A stretch of 64,000 nucleotides of DNA from Himantopus leucocephalus (Eukaryota > Chordata > Aves > Charadriiformes > Recurvirostridae). The DNA is taken from the NCBI GenBank assembly GCA_003993805.1, contig RSEF01000004.1, positions 7,838,618 through 7,902,617 of the forward strand. Reading direction: 5' to 3'. Positions 25,146 through 36,500 of the stretch are shown in pieces. The first letter of the stretch is position 1, and the number at the start of each line of letters is the position of its first letter. The notes beneath the pieces are model-generated. The model was not told where the DNA came from and did not search any database. It worked only from the letters and a program-made list of their open reading frames with translations. A program made the translations under genes and the position numbers.

Positions 25146-28100
25146 TTGTCCTCATTGCACACTCCATCCTGAAGTACTTTCTGAGCACTTAAGGACTTTC
25201 AAAATGTCATTTAATGCCAGGGCAACAGGATCTCATTTCCAAAGGTATCTGAAATTAAGTTCAAATGAACTGAAAGAGTTTTTCAAGCAATGCTATGAAA
25301 AGACCCCAAACAAAAAACCCGCATGTGATGATCAATCAGCAATCAGACCCTCTTTCAGGTAGTTCTCTGTGATATCTTACTATGGGGTTGGTTTTTTTAG
25401 TATAAAACCTAAATATGGAATGGAATTGACAAATTAATTGTTGCCTGTTCAGGCTGCATACAGGTATCATAGCTAAAAGTCATTGGTTTTAAAAAGCACT
25501 TTAATTCAAAGTGTACTACAAGACAAGCAAATAGTACAAAAATACAGTTGGGTTTGGGTAGTTTTAAAACCTTAAAACAAAAGAGAAAGCTATGCAGAAT
25601 ACCACTCATTGCATGATAAATGCCACAACGAATCCCTAAGAGAAACAGAATACTGGTCCAAAATATCACTCTTTTTATGTCCATATTGTTATCCCTGCTT
25701 GCTCTTGTACAGAAGAGCTCTGCAACCTCCCACTTACACATTTAACAGATACTTCTCACCAACAGCATACACGCTCCTAGAAGGATTTTATTGGGAAAAT
25801 CTTCAACCAAATACAAAGCAACATATAGCAGACTCTGAATTCTGGTTACGAAGAGCAGTAAAGAAGAAGTCATCAGGTGTATTGACAGTTAACTAATTTA
25901 AATAACCTTTTATTTTGAACAAATGCACTGCATGTATTCCTTCTTTAGGGAGCTGATTCAAGCAACACCTCTATCTCCTAAAATACAGGCTATGAAAACC
26001 CTTTTAGAATCCTATCCAGTCACCTCAGGGCAAAACCAAATTCAGTAAGACATCTCATGTAACAGGAACATCGATTATTTAAAAAAACAAAACAAAACAC
26101 AAAAAGCAACCAAAAATCCCAATGAGTCTTTTAATACCTTGTCATATTATGTTATCAGTCTTCAAATGTGATTCTCACAAATGCAAAGATAATATCGAAC
26201 AACCAACGATAAATTGAAAGAAACACTTTGTATGTAGAAAGAATAAGCTGCATGTTGTACTAAGCATGCCACAGTGCAATGGAATGCTCCTGAAGGCTGA
26301 TCTATATAACTATGCATTATTGTAACACTTACCTTACCCACACAGATATGGCTCCCTTAAGACACCATTTGTTTTTTTTTCTTTTTAATCTTCAAATAGT
26401 AGGTGAACTCTATTCTATGCACATTTGTCAAAATCAGGTTAGAGATTTTCATAATTGGCACTCTCTCAGCCTGCCATTTTCTTCACTTGCAGTCAAATGA
26501 CATTGAAAAAGGGACTGCAATACTTTCATATGTTGGAAAGCATCAGAAACTCTTATTTCCACCTCAGTCCTTGTAAATGAGTGCCAGCTTTGGCAAGGAC
26601 AAGCAACAGCAAGGGCTACTGCCTTTTCTGAACTATGTTTTGGTCTGTACATAGGAAGTAACGATCATTAAGCAGTAATGACTAAAACTAGAAACACAAC
26701 CTATATGACACCATTCTTTCTGAAATTTGCTAATGCTGAAGAACCTCTAAAACAGAGACAGAACCAGTCACTGTATTTTTTTCCCCACTTACAGCTACCT
26801 CAGTTGTTGATAAACACCTCTCTCCCACTAGCTGCCAGTGGTAATAGCCCGGGAAAGCAAAACTTCTAAAAGATTTAAGATGTACAAAAATAAATCACAA
26901 GAACACTGTGCATGGAAGCTTGTAATTTAGTGGAATTAAAAAAAAGTCCCCAAATTTAGCTGTAACAATCTCTCAAGACAACAGTAACAATTAAAACCCT
27001 TTTAAATAGCTTTTACAGAAAGCTCTACAAGGCTTTTCTACACATGCACATACATATGATCCATATGCTAGTTGCACAAAAAATTGCATTAAAAAAAGCA
27101 CAATTGATTTACTCAAGAGTTTTTTTTGTGTGATAAACCACCTTAAGGATAAAAGAATGAGCTTAAAGACAGAGCTTGCAAGTACTTAAATTCTGAAAGT
27201 GTCTGGACAAATGGACGATTGGGTACAAAAGCAAAAGACCGCCATAATAAAAAACCCCAGATAGTCTGATTTCACATTAAAACCATTATGGTAAGGAGGA
27301 CTAGCAATTGAAAAGAAAGAAATATCACCAGTTATCTTGATGTTAGGTGATTTTGGTTTTTAAAATCAAGGAACTGTGTTGAAGGAGCTCTATGACAAGA
27401 TGAAAGCTAAACAAATAGATAGTTAGAATATTTCCTCCACATTTCTGGAAATTTTACCTTTTACTTATTTTGTAAAAAGAACTACATGAGCTGAGGATGT
27501 CCTTGGAACAAAATAACGTAATTTTGACTTTGCAATTTACCAGATGTTCAGATAATGTCAGCTTGCACTGCACAGAAAAATCCTAGCTGGAAAATAAGAG
27601 TATTCTGATCATTTCTATACCTTTATTTCATCTTGATTTGCCCTAGGTATTAGATGTTCCAGTTTTCTATGGATCTTCTATACGTGGATAGCATTAAAAC
27701 ATGAGTTTCATGTTTTAAAACTTCCCATATGGTTTAATTGCTAGTGAAACCCATTTAGCTGCTTCACTGTCTTACCCTGAAGTGTTTATTCTTGATTTGT
27801 GTTATCTGGAACATTTTACAACCTGTGTTTTTCCTGTGGACAAGCAAGAAATAGAAGTTGTAGAAGCATTCCAGTAAAACATGTTAGACATCAGAAATGC
27901 TAACGTGATCCAGTCCATCTTGGAAAGGATGATAGAAATAGATTAGAAAAAGATAGGATTCCTTCTGCTTCAAAGCTTACGATGTCTGCAGGGACTGGGG
28001 AGAAGTTTACCACCGCTGACTTTGGACATAGTCTCTTATCTGATCTCAAGCTCTTATTACAAAGCAAGCAAGACATAGCAATGACCTAAATGGACCATAT

Positions 28101-28912
28101 GTCAACCATAAACAATCCTACCAGGAAGTACAGTAAGCAAAGTTTCCACTGACAGCTGTATAGTTACTTGGATGACAAGACCCACATCTCATTCTGCTTT
28201 AAAGATAAATTGTAATTAGTTCTGGCCTTTTAATCTGGCCTTGAAATGATACAAGATGAGCATATTGAGATATAGAGACAGATACAATAGAATATAATAT
28301 CATGGAGGAAGAAGTACAAACAAGAAGTCTCAAATGCATCTTCTTTAGTTATAAATTTTATCTTTAAAGGTATGTCTAGACTGTCTGTATGAAAAATGTA
28401 ATTATAGTTCAGAACTAGCAGCATTTTCTTTAGTTACTGAAAGTAACAGAAGGAGCCAGTGATAAAGCACAGCATGAAAAAGAAATACTATGAATAGTAC
28501 GTACTTCATTTTTTAAATAGTTTCAACATATTTCAGTTTCTATACCTATATCTAACAAACACATGGAGTTACACCCTAAAAATATCCTTTGTTGGAGTGT
28601 TGTCATTAAAGAAGCTATTTTATTGCTTTTCTCACTCCTGCACTATTTTAGCGAAGTGAGTAGGAAAATCTTTATTTCTAATTTTTATTTTCATTACCCT
28701 TCAGTGCCATCAGCAAAACTATTGCTTAGAGGATTTCCGTGTCAGCTTTATCAGACAAGTTTACTTAAAACATTGTTTATGTTATAGCCACTGAGTTTAA
28801 ATCTGCACCAGTGTTTGTTCTCACTTTCTCTGCTCTATAAAGCGCTTCTGTGACTGTTTAATGGAATCATTAGTTCGAAAGGTAGAATAATTACTGTTAG
28901 ACTCATCCTTAC
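25146..28912. other. AT-rich region with no supported gene
   Basis: No recognisable gene or element. Minus-strand open frames such as 25409-25741 (110 codons) have no convincing splice sites or motifs. Several short acceptor-donor pairs exist on the minus strand, but none stands out from chance. Confidence 0.5.
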
Positions 28913-28947
28913 CTTGAATACCTGTGAGCTGTCCTGAACACGTTCAT
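28913..28947 (-). CDS. Candidate micro-exon (35 bases), minus strand
   Basis: On the minus strand a tract ending tatttttctaag is followed by 35 bases and a strong donor, CAAG then GTAAGG. The frame that takes two bases to finish a split codon reads ERVQDSSQVFK. A second frame is also open. The donor is good; the exon is tiny and could be chance. It would join in phase to a similar 43-base candidate at 29609-29651. Confidence 0.15.
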
Positions 28948-30633
28948 CTTAGAAAAATATAGAATAATCTAGATTTTTCCCATCCTTTGACTAGGATAAA
29001 ATTGAGTGATTTTCAGTTACATTATGAAATACAGGTTCTTTAACTCCATTGTACTGAAGCCATAATGTGCATAGAAGAAAGTACTTCAGAAGAGCCCTTT
29101 GACTTTCACAAGATAATTTAACATCTGAAATGACTTTTGTTAAAGAGCTTGTGACTAACAATAAAATAAACCAAACGCCATCCATATCCTTACAAGTTAC
29201 CTCCCCCTCTTTAAGGAAAAGTTTCTACAAAGAATCATCTTTTTTAAAAAATAAAATTCCTTACAGTGCTATTTTAATCATTAATTCCAAAAAAAATTTT
29301 TATTATAAATCTGCTAATAACCTATTTTTCTATGCAACTGCTGAAAGTATATTTTTTGCATTATATTCTCAGAAATTAGTGGTTAGTGTTATATACTGTG
29401 TGTATTTTATAAATACTGTCAGTTTCTACTGAAGCTGAAACTTTACATAACTTTTCAGATGACGGCAGTAAAGTTGCATTCCATCAAGTGCACTGAGATG
29501 ACAAATTGAGATTAAATTCTTATTTCTGTAAGCCTTGCATCAATCATAGATGAGACAAATCCAAACGTTGACTCTTCCAACACTCCAAACTTCCAAATCC
29601 ATACTCACAGTAATTATTGAATGTTAAGGAAAATGTGCTTTGAATTTTAGACTTAGACCAACAGAGAGAAAAGGAATTCAGTAGCATACTGAAGAGCAGC
29701 TGTGACATCACGTTCCTTCCTTCCCCAATTTATTTCAGTTTAAGTAAAATGAGTTGTGTGTTTGTGTGTATATATATATTATTTTCCATCATCAGTATTA
29801 AAGAACTGTCTCCACTTCAGCACATAGTTCCCTTTCCCATCATCCCTATGACACTTTAAACAATAGAGTAAAAGATTATTTATGCCAAAGACTGCAGCTT
29901 GGAAGAGAAAGGATGCTGCAAGTCCTGAGTGACGATTAATTGTACAGAAAAGCTTGCCCTGTGCCCTTAGCATAAAGCAATCATCATGTTTTCATGAAAT
30001 TGTACAGTTAGGTTAGTCTGTCTTTATTCAAAGAGACTAAAATAGGATTTATTGAATAATGAAGACAGCAAGAAGAATATACTCTGCCTAAATAAATGGT
30101 GTTACTGGATATTATTAGTTACAATCCTGTTAGTTATGTAACAATCTTATACATTTGCAGCATAAACATTTTAATATCCTTACAGTATCGCACTTCAAGC
30201 ATCCTCAGAGTTAGTGCTCAGCCTCCCTACTTCATTAAATGCCTAAAACATAGTTTGAATCATAAGAAATTGCTTTCATATTACTTTCTAATGGTAGCCT
30301 CCTCTGTTCATCCTTGCTTTTTTTAAGCTTTAAATTGTATAAGGCACACCTTATACTGTAGCTTCCATCCCTCATATGATTCGACATAAATTTCCTTTTT
30401 TATTTAGAGTGGAATGGGTAACTTCTTTCTCGCTCTTGTTGGATTTTTCAGCTGCAACGGTGTACAAAGGGGAGCAGGGGGGAAGAATGCATTTTTCCAA
30501 TTAGTTTCTTAACATAATGTAGTATCACATGACTTACATGCACCTTTCTCCCCATAATTTTATTGGATTATCTTTTCACATGATTCTGAATCACCTGTGC
30601 TTGCCATCTGACTTCTAACACTTTTATCCTTAC

Positions 30634-30680
30634 CTGTCTTCTGACAAGCAATTCACCGAAGTGAACTCCTGTACATGAAT
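30634..30680 (-). CDS. Candidate short exon (47 bases), minus strand
   Basis: Minus-strand reading: a fair acceptor ending aaccttaccag, 47 bases, then a strong donor, GACAG then GTAAGG. The frame compatible with the upstream candidate exon at 31850-31936 (phase 1) is open and reads SCTGVHFGELLVRRQ. The donor strength and the phase match are the support; the weak pyrimidine tract and small size are against. No family is recognised. Confidence 0.22.
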
Positions 30681-31810
30681 CTGGTAAGGTTTTGTAAGAT
30701 ACGAAGATTCCTTCCGTTTTACACTCCCATCATCTGTACTTCTTCAATTTAGTTTGCTTTTGCCTACTACCCCTTTTCAGTAATTGTCTAGGCCATTTGC
30801 CTGAGGCAAAAGCATCATTACAGCTCAGACTTGGGAGGTATCCCACACCCATCTTGCTTGAAAATGACTGTTTCGACTTTAATTTGAAATTAAAACTCCA
30901 TCAAGTTTCTGCTGTAAACACTGGGTTTATCATGATCCAAGACAGATACTTTAAGATGTTATCAATAAACTAGATAAAATTTCTATTGGCTTAGTGGTAG
31001 TCCTATTGTATTAGTCAAAACCAGACAAGGCAAAATATGCTTGAAAGCTATTCTGTCTCTTGCCGCAGATCCTCTTTATTGGTTTATAGCCTGACATTAA
31101 CCTCAGCTCACGCATAACCAGTCTGCTGCTTTTTCACTAGATTTAATTTGTAGCTCTAGTTTGTCTTTAGGATGCTTTGATGCCCTTTATGTTCAACTCT
31201 TAAAACTTGCATAGTCAATTTTCATGGTGCAATTATTCTAAAATCCTTCCTGGAGAGCTTTATATGATGATTGTGTAAAAACCTGTAAACTCTGCTTTAG
31301 AAACTTCATGTCAGATTATTTCAGTCAGTATTTCTGTAGACTGTTCCTACTGGAACCAGGGATTGTATTGTCTCTCAGAAAGTATGAATTTTGGTTTCTG
31401 CTCTAATTTGTTCGTAATGCTCTGTAACTCTACTACAACCACTCTCCCTTAGGCTATAACTAATATCAGGACCTCTCCTGATGTCAATACTGGGTATGGA
31501 TGGTATCCGTTGGAAAAATTATGAAAGAAATGATGCGACTGGTTGCGCTTTGGTCAATTATTTTAACCAGGTGGATAGAACAGCTGGTTCATTTGCGTAG
31601 GGACATTGCCTTTTATTCATGAAATGTTTCTGACATTTTAAAAATCCTTATTGAACAAGAAACATCAAAGCATAAAAAGAATATAAAAGAACTTCTGCTC
31701 TTCTTAGGCCGTTTTTAGCTTACCCTAAGTAAACTGTCAGTTCAATGAGATTTTTTTCTCATACTGCAATGTTATCTATATTAGCTAGGTAAATTTATAC
31801 TTTATCTAGG

Positions 31811-31829
31811 AAATAATAATAATAATAAA
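31811..31829 (+). repeat. Short (AAT)n microsatellite
   Basis: About six tandem AAT units interrupted only at the ends. It lies 20 bases beyond the donor of the candidate exon at 31850-31936 (that is, in its downstream intron). Confidence 0.8.
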
Positions 31830-31849
31830 AGAAAAAGTCACAAACCTAC

Positions 31850-31936
31850 CTAATATTCCCATTGGTGAAAAACCCAGAGAAAATATTTCAAGAGTGTCCT
31901 TTACATTTTCTTTCACTTTTGCTAAGGACTTAATAA
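31850..31936 (-). CDS. Candidate coding exon (87 bases), minus strand
   Basis: Minus-strand reading: a strong 3' splice site (tacctttctttttgctag) is followed by 87 bases and a good donor, TTAG then GTAGGT. One frame is fully open: two bases complete a split codon, then 28 codons containing IKSLAKVKENVKDTLE and FSLGFSPMGIL, then one base left over (phase 1 to 1). The first part is charged and amphipathic as in a helix. It lies about 1 kb downstream of the CpG-island first exon on the same strand, and its phase fits a candidate exon at 32335-32386. I do not recognise the protein. Confidence 0.38.
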
Positions 31937-32334
31937 CTAGCAAAAAGAAAGGTAGGTAGACCATTTCAATTTTTAAAGAAGGATAATTAAAAAAAAGATT
32001 GCAGAAGTTTTCTTAATGAAAAACTCTTTTTGTCTTTCAATCTTATGCATGAAATTAAACAACCTCGTAAACAACACAATAGCTGTCTTTCTTCTGTGCT
32101 CGCATACTCCAGTATCTCCATTCACTCACTTGTAACAAAAAATGTCAGCAAACAATGGATTATTTCTAATTACCAGTTATAACATTTCAAGGTATAAGCA
32201 TAATACTTACATTTAGTTATGAAGATTGATGACTTGCAGAGAAGTACACCCCAACAAGAGCAGGCGCATGCCGGTCCTGTGCCAAGTGACCGCGTTGATA
32301 CCTAGCACCAGAATTAAGGTAAGACAATACTCAC

Positions 32335-32386
32335 TCATTTCCAGCCATTTTGAGCGGTGGTGCGGTTCTGCTCCACAGAACCGCCT
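32335..32386 (-). CDS. Candidate second exon or alternative first exon, minus strand
   Basis: Minus-strand sequence ending AAATGA with donor GTGAGT (strong). Two readings are possible. As an internal exon (32335-32386) entered in phase 0 it reads FCGAEPHHRSKWLEM and leaves in phase 1, matching both the CpG-island first exon (phase 0 out) and the 31850-31936 exon (phase 1 in), but its acceptor lacks a pyrimidine tract. As an alternative first exon, an ATG at 32348 with good start context (AAAATGG) sits downstream of a TATA-like box, but that frame hits a stop if joined to the 31850 exon. It carries a perfect hairpin (32362-32384). An exon-like donor is what I see; the rest is inference. Confidence 0.28.
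32362..32384. repeat. Perfect GC-rich hairpin, 9-bp arms
   Basis: gcggttctg (32362-32370), loop ctcca, cagaaccgc (32376-32384). It lies about 15 bases upstream (minus-strand sense) of the ATG at 32348. In a leftward transcript starting near the TATA-like box it would form a stable 5'-leader stem-loop that could slow scanning ribosomes. Confidence 0.75.
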
Positions 32387-32504
32387 CTGACACCACGTTC
32401 CCCAGCATTTAGCCCAACCTGTAGCCATACAAGTAGTTATTGCCCGTTCGGCACAAGCTTTTTGTCCTAACGATGCAAAGTTTACCGGTTATGACTGCTT
32501 CCAA

Positions 32505-32514
32505 CTATATATAG
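32505..32514. promoter_or_regulatory. TATA-like box (ctatatatag), palindromic
   Basis: A perfectly palindromic TATA-like element. On the minus strand it would place a start near 32475-32480, ahead of the exon ending at 32335; on the plus strand near 32540. It directly adjoins a small GC-rich patch (32521-32610) containing 'aaggcgggagc', a GC-box-like site. Promoter activity is inferred from motif and position only. Confidence 0.35.
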
Positions 32515-32520
32515 CTGTCA

Positions 32521-32610
32521 GAAGAGCGCAAGTGGGAAGGCGGGAGCAGCCCCGGGGCAGAGGGCGCCGGGCGCTCGTGGTGGTACTGGCTGAGGGAACG
32601 GCTCCCGGTT
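32521..32610. promoter_or_regulatory. Small GC/CpG-rich patch
   Basis: A 90-base segment with several CpG dinucleotides and GC-box-like sequence inside otherwise AT-rich DNA. It is separated from the main CpG island by about 250 bases of ordinary composition. Probably a shore or secondary promoter module. Confidence 0.5.
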
Positions 32611-32794
32611 TGGGAAGCACTGCATGCATCAAATGATGCTTCCACAATAAGCGTAAAAAGAAAATCACTGAAACCTGAACACTACAAAACTTGCTGTATC
32701 TCAGTGGAAACCAAACACACAGAAACGCATCTAATTTTTGCTTGGTTTCTGTGTTTGAACCTTTCGCCCCAAACAGTTCAGCCAGTAAACAAAA

Positions 32795-32799
32795 CCAAT
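32795..32799 (+). promoter_or_regulatory. CCAAT box
   Basis: An exact CCAAT within 'aaaaccaatcacgg', the flanks favoured by NF-Y. It lies about 250 bases upstream of the inferred rightward start and just downstream of the leftward first coding exon, so it would be intronic for the leftward transcript. Confidence 0.45.
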
Positions 32800-32862
32800 C
32801 ACGGTGTAACAACAGGCTGAATTATCTGAAACTGAGCGCTCCGTATAAGCTCCTTCACGTAC

Positions 32863-32934
32863 CTGAAGGAAGTCGGGCGGCTGCTGGAGTCGGCCGTAGG
32901 GGGCGCAGCCGCTCCCCTCAGGCCCGGTCGCCAT
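32863..32934 (-). CDS. Candidate first coding exon of a leftward gene
   Basis: On the minus strand an ATG at 32934 (context GCTATGGCG, G at +4) opens a GC-rich 24-codon frame that ends exactly at a splice donor, CTTCAG then GTACGTGA. The peptide begins MATGPEGSGCAPYGRLQQ and ends PPDFLQ, phase 0. It lies inside the CpG island, where first exons of housekeeping-type genes are expected, and its 5' leader would run up to about 32960 or beyond. I cannot name the gene: the 24 residues carry no domain. The next exon may be 32335-32386. Alternatively the reading is fortuitous in GC-rich DNA, where stop codons are rare. Confidence 0.45.
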
Positions 32935-32971
32935 AGCGAGCGCGCGCCGCCTGTCAGCGGGTCAGCACTGG

Positions 32972-32979
32972 GCATGCGC
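32972..32979. promoter_or_regulatory. NRF1-type site (gcatgcgc)
   Basis: gcatgcgc, within 'gggcatgcgcggcgg', matches the core of the NRF1 palindromic site. NRF1 sites are typical of CpG-island and bidirectional promoters of mitochondrial and housekeeping genes. Motif match only. Confidence 0.6.
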
Positions 32980-33029
32980 GGCGGTGGAAGCCTCTGGAAC
33001 GCCGCGAGGTGGGGCCGCCCGGCGCGTGC

Positions 33030-33044
33030 GGGCGGGGCGGGGCC
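33030..33044 (+). promoter_or_regulatory. Tandem GC boxes (Sp1/KLF type)
   Basis: gggcggggcggggcc contains two overlapping GGGCGG-type boxes. It lies about 80-95 bases upstream of the plus-strand donor, so the rightward start is probably just downstream of it. Confidence 0.65.
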
Positions 33045-33049
33045 GGGTC

Positions 33050-33126
33050 TGTGTGGAAACCCAGAGGCGGTCGGCAGGAGAGCTGCGCTGGTGCGGGGAG
33101 CGGCGCCCTCGAAGGTCACCGCGAAG
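33050..33126 (+). other. Candidate first exon of a rightward transcript
   Basis: The CpG-island sequence runs to GCGAAG followed by the donor GTAGGT at 33127, then immediately becomes AT-rich (ctaagctttttttattt), as at a first exon/intron border. The start is placed just after the GC boxes and is approximate. Longer open frames cross it (for example 32974 to 33126, phase 0 at the donor) but they are in GC-rich DNA and read like random proline/arginine/glycine sequence, so I regard the exon as probably non-coding 5' leader. The partner gene or lncRNA to the right is unidentified. Confidence 0.5.
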
Positions 33127-33440
33127 GTAGGTTTATTTCTAAGCTTTTTTTATTTGAAGTGCAGCGGCAGGGGATGCGCCCCCCGCACTGTTAATTGGGA
33201 GCGTTGTTTGTGGGTTAGTCGCAGATGTGAGTGCTGGAGGTCGGAAGCTTTGCCCTGTGCTGGCTTTGGTTCCGTGTCTCTGAGGGGAGGTCAAGTACCC
33301 AGTAGTCTTGCTTTTCAGAGAGACGTTCAGGTATCTGCACGTATCTTGAGAGCAGCAAATCGTATGTGAATATCTTGTCTGGATGTTACAGAAAGTGTTT
33401 CTTTTGTATGGTAAATAACTCTGCAGTGCGAGTTTGTTTG

Positions 33441-33500
33441 GTTGGGGTCGGGTTGTTTGGTTGGGTTTAACTGCGGAGTTGGGGTAGGTGGGGTAGGGTT
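33441..33500 (+). other. G-rich stretch with G-quadruplex potential
   Basis: Runs of three to four G separated by short T-rich loops (gttggggtcgggttg, ttgggttt, gttggggtaggtggggtaggg) on the plus strand, about 320 bases into the presumed first intron. G-rich non-template strands just downstream of CpG-island promoters commonly form G-quadruplexes or R-loops; that this one does is inference. Confidence 0.6.
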
Positions 33501-33599
33501 GTGCTGAGCTGAGTCTGGCCTTTGCTGCAGACCAAGGCATGCCTTTGCCTCGTTGCTTGAAGGGATGATGTCGTGTTTGATGCAGAGAAGGCACCTCTC

Positions 33600-36500
33600 A
33601 GGTCCTTGCTGGTTTAAGAAGTTCTGAGAGAAACAGTTTTAAAATGCTGTTTTCTTTGTAGTCTGCGTGGTGAAGTAAGCTAAAAAAAGATGTAAGACCT
33701 ATAATTTTGCATTATTTTAAGTAGCTTTTTTTTGTTGTTGTTGTTAGGAGATTTTTGTTCCCTTTTACTTTGTTCTGGATGTTTGATCACCTCCAAAGCA
33801 TACTGTGCACTACACCTTTCTATACTGTTGCTTTAGCATTTTTCACAGAGTAATACATGCTTTTGCTATCTTAATAAGAAACCTCTAAAATTGTGGCTTT
33901 TTTTCTCAGAGTGTGAGGTAGTTTTCTGGTTACCAGCTTTTCCCAACCATAAATAATGTCTGCCTTCCTTTCTCGAAACTTCGACATGGCAAAGTGTGTA
34001 GCTACCCTACTGAATTCTGTGCATGACAAATTTTCTAGAAGTGCTGCTGCTTCTTACAGGGGCAAGCACTCACATGACAGTCAGCATCAGTGCTTATCCT
34101 GAGCAAGTGCTCCCCCGTTACTATTTTTGAGACTAGGTTTATAATTCATTCTTGATGTACTGTTAGATTGGAGTTTCTGAGAGAGGTAAACTCTGAACCC
34201 TAATGTGTCTCATTTTCAGACGTTCTAGATTTCACTCCAATTTATTGCAATTCTTGATGCATCAAAATAGCTCTTAAAATGTTTGGACTAGAAATGTGTT
34301 CCTTGGTCTTGTGATGGTGGAAGGTATTGACTCTACTTGCAGAAATACCATGTCTTGCATCATGCCAACTATCAGTAATGCATGTTTCTGCACCCCCAAC
34401 TGGGGAAGTGCTGAGAATTGCACTTGCTATTACCATATCTCATTATTTAAGGCTGCAGTAAAGAAGCTGTCTAGTTTTTCAAATATTATTTGTGAAGCAC
34501 TTGTGTTTGCCTTGTAAAATCAAGTGATAGTTAGCCACTTTTTTTCCTTCACAGTTGATGTGTGAGAACACACATGTGTGTATGCATATGTGTGCACACA
34601 CACAAAATTCAAAGCCCGGTTTTAGTAGGTACTATTTATATTTTAACAAGTCCCATCTAGCTGCATAGATGGTAAAAAGAAGAGGCTGCCAACTGCTTGT
34701 GAGTAGTTGCCAACCAGAAATTATCCAAAAGTTGATCGTAGAAGAAAGCATGCTTGTGTTACACCTTTAACAAAAAAATTCAGAAGTGTGTCAAACACAG
34801 AAATATGGGGCTAGGAACAGAACATTAAAACTGCAGCAGTTATTGACTAGAAATTGTTGTTCAGGCTGTAGCTCTCATTTATGAAGTAGAGTGCTACTGA
34901 ATTTGAACTTTGAATTTTGATTGCTTGACTAACCAGCAGTAGCAAAAACAGATTAATGGCTTGTTTTGAATGGTAGCATATCATACTTACTACTAGACAG
35001 AGAAACTTGAAACTACGTGCAGAATAAAGGAGGATGAAGTGCTTTGAAGATAATTTAAAGTAGGCCTGAATCCATGCTTGTATATCCAGAATGAATACTT
35101 ATTTATCTTAATGTAGAAACATATATCCCTCTCAGCTCCTTTTCTTTTTTTTCCCCCCCCTTTTTTTTTTCTTTGGCAGTCACACTTGTGATGCACTTGC
35201 ATTAGAACATAAGCAACAATCACAGGCTGCCACATGGCTAGCTTTCTTAAGGATATACTTGTTTTCTGAGGACATACCACTACCTTAAGAATGATTTGCA
35301 AATTCTTTGTAATTCAAGAACACTTGATAAACTGATAAACACTGATAAAATCCAGCTTTCTAATGTAGAGATGGTGGGGGAGTAAACTAAACACTTTATA
35401 ATACCAGTTTAGTCACAGTAACTGTATACAGTTTTATAATTGGATTCTGAAGACCTAAATCAACAGCTCTTTCTATAACTAAATGAGAAAGAAATTGTCT
35501 GTGCTCGTGCTTCCCTAAAGTTAGCGCTAGCTTTTAGTAATAATTGGTAGTATCCTGGACTAGGAAGGAAGATCATATGCTGATCATCAAGTTGCCAGCC
35601 CTCAGAAAAGGCATCAGATCACAGAAAGTGAGACTCCTGAACTAGATTCAGGCAAGTACATAAACATTGTTAAATCTGTCAAGAAATGCTTTTATTTCAT
35701 TTTTTTCCTTTTTTTTTTTTTTTTTTTTGTTGTCTACCAGTCTCGGAACCAATTTTAAAGAGAACTTAAGAATTTGTGAGTGCATGTCAGGCTGCAAATA
35801 GGCTAGGTCTCTGAATCCTCCTGATGGTATACAAAATCTAAGCATTTTTAAATATATATGCTGTGCTTTTCATCCTGGGTTGGCTACAGTTTGTTTTTGA
35901 TTGCTCCCAGAGTTAGTCTTGGTTCTCCAGCTTATCTTTTTTAATCCTGGTAAAACAATACACTTGTTCATGAACAAGTTTTTTTGTTAACCTCACTACT
36001 GTTTAACTGGAAAACTTGCTTTTGAAAATACAAATCTGTAAATGCTGTGATGATCTGAAACTCTTTTGTTGGAGTTGAGAGACAATATTTGCACTGATCA
36101 TAAAAAGGTGTTCGGAGAATATATGTGCTTTGTAACATCAGCTGTTGTTGAGAGCACTGTCCAAGGTGCTGTCTCCATTGCTTTTTTCCCCAGAAATAAT
36201 TATGCCCTTAACTTTTTGTGTCTTAAAGCCTATGACACAAACTTGGTCTTTAGTGGAAAGTGTATGGGGAAAACTTCTATTTTGGGATCATCACAAAATA
36301 CAACATTTATCATTGATAACAGAACTCTTGATTTCTGAGGAAAGGAACAAACAGAGAACCCAGAATATGCTGAATGTAATAGTAATAACAATTAAAAAAT
36401 CCTTTTTTCTTCTCTGATATTATGCTTATAGCATAGATTTACCGCCTATGCTGAAGTTTGCTTTTCCCATTTAGGAAGGATCACATCATACCACCCAGGA

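Larger units (their letters stand above)
32870..33200. promoter_or_regulatory. CpG island, likely bidirectional promoter
   Basis: The only long GC- and CpG-dense segment in the window; CpG is otherwise scarce. It contains an NRF1-type site, an overlapping pair of GC boxes, and outward-facing exon starts on both strands: the minus-strand ATG at 32934 and the plus-strand donor at 33127, about 190 bases apart. In vertebrates, divergent gene pairs or gene/lncRNA pairs typically share such islands. No TATA box lies in the core of the island, consistent with dispersed initiation. Confidence 0.85.

Noticed and set aside
29779..29973. Minus-strand 64-codon frame resembling a membrane protein segment
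   Set aside because: A pyrimidine-rich acceptor lies inside it but no usable donor follows, and the frame entered from neighbouring candidates hits a stop.
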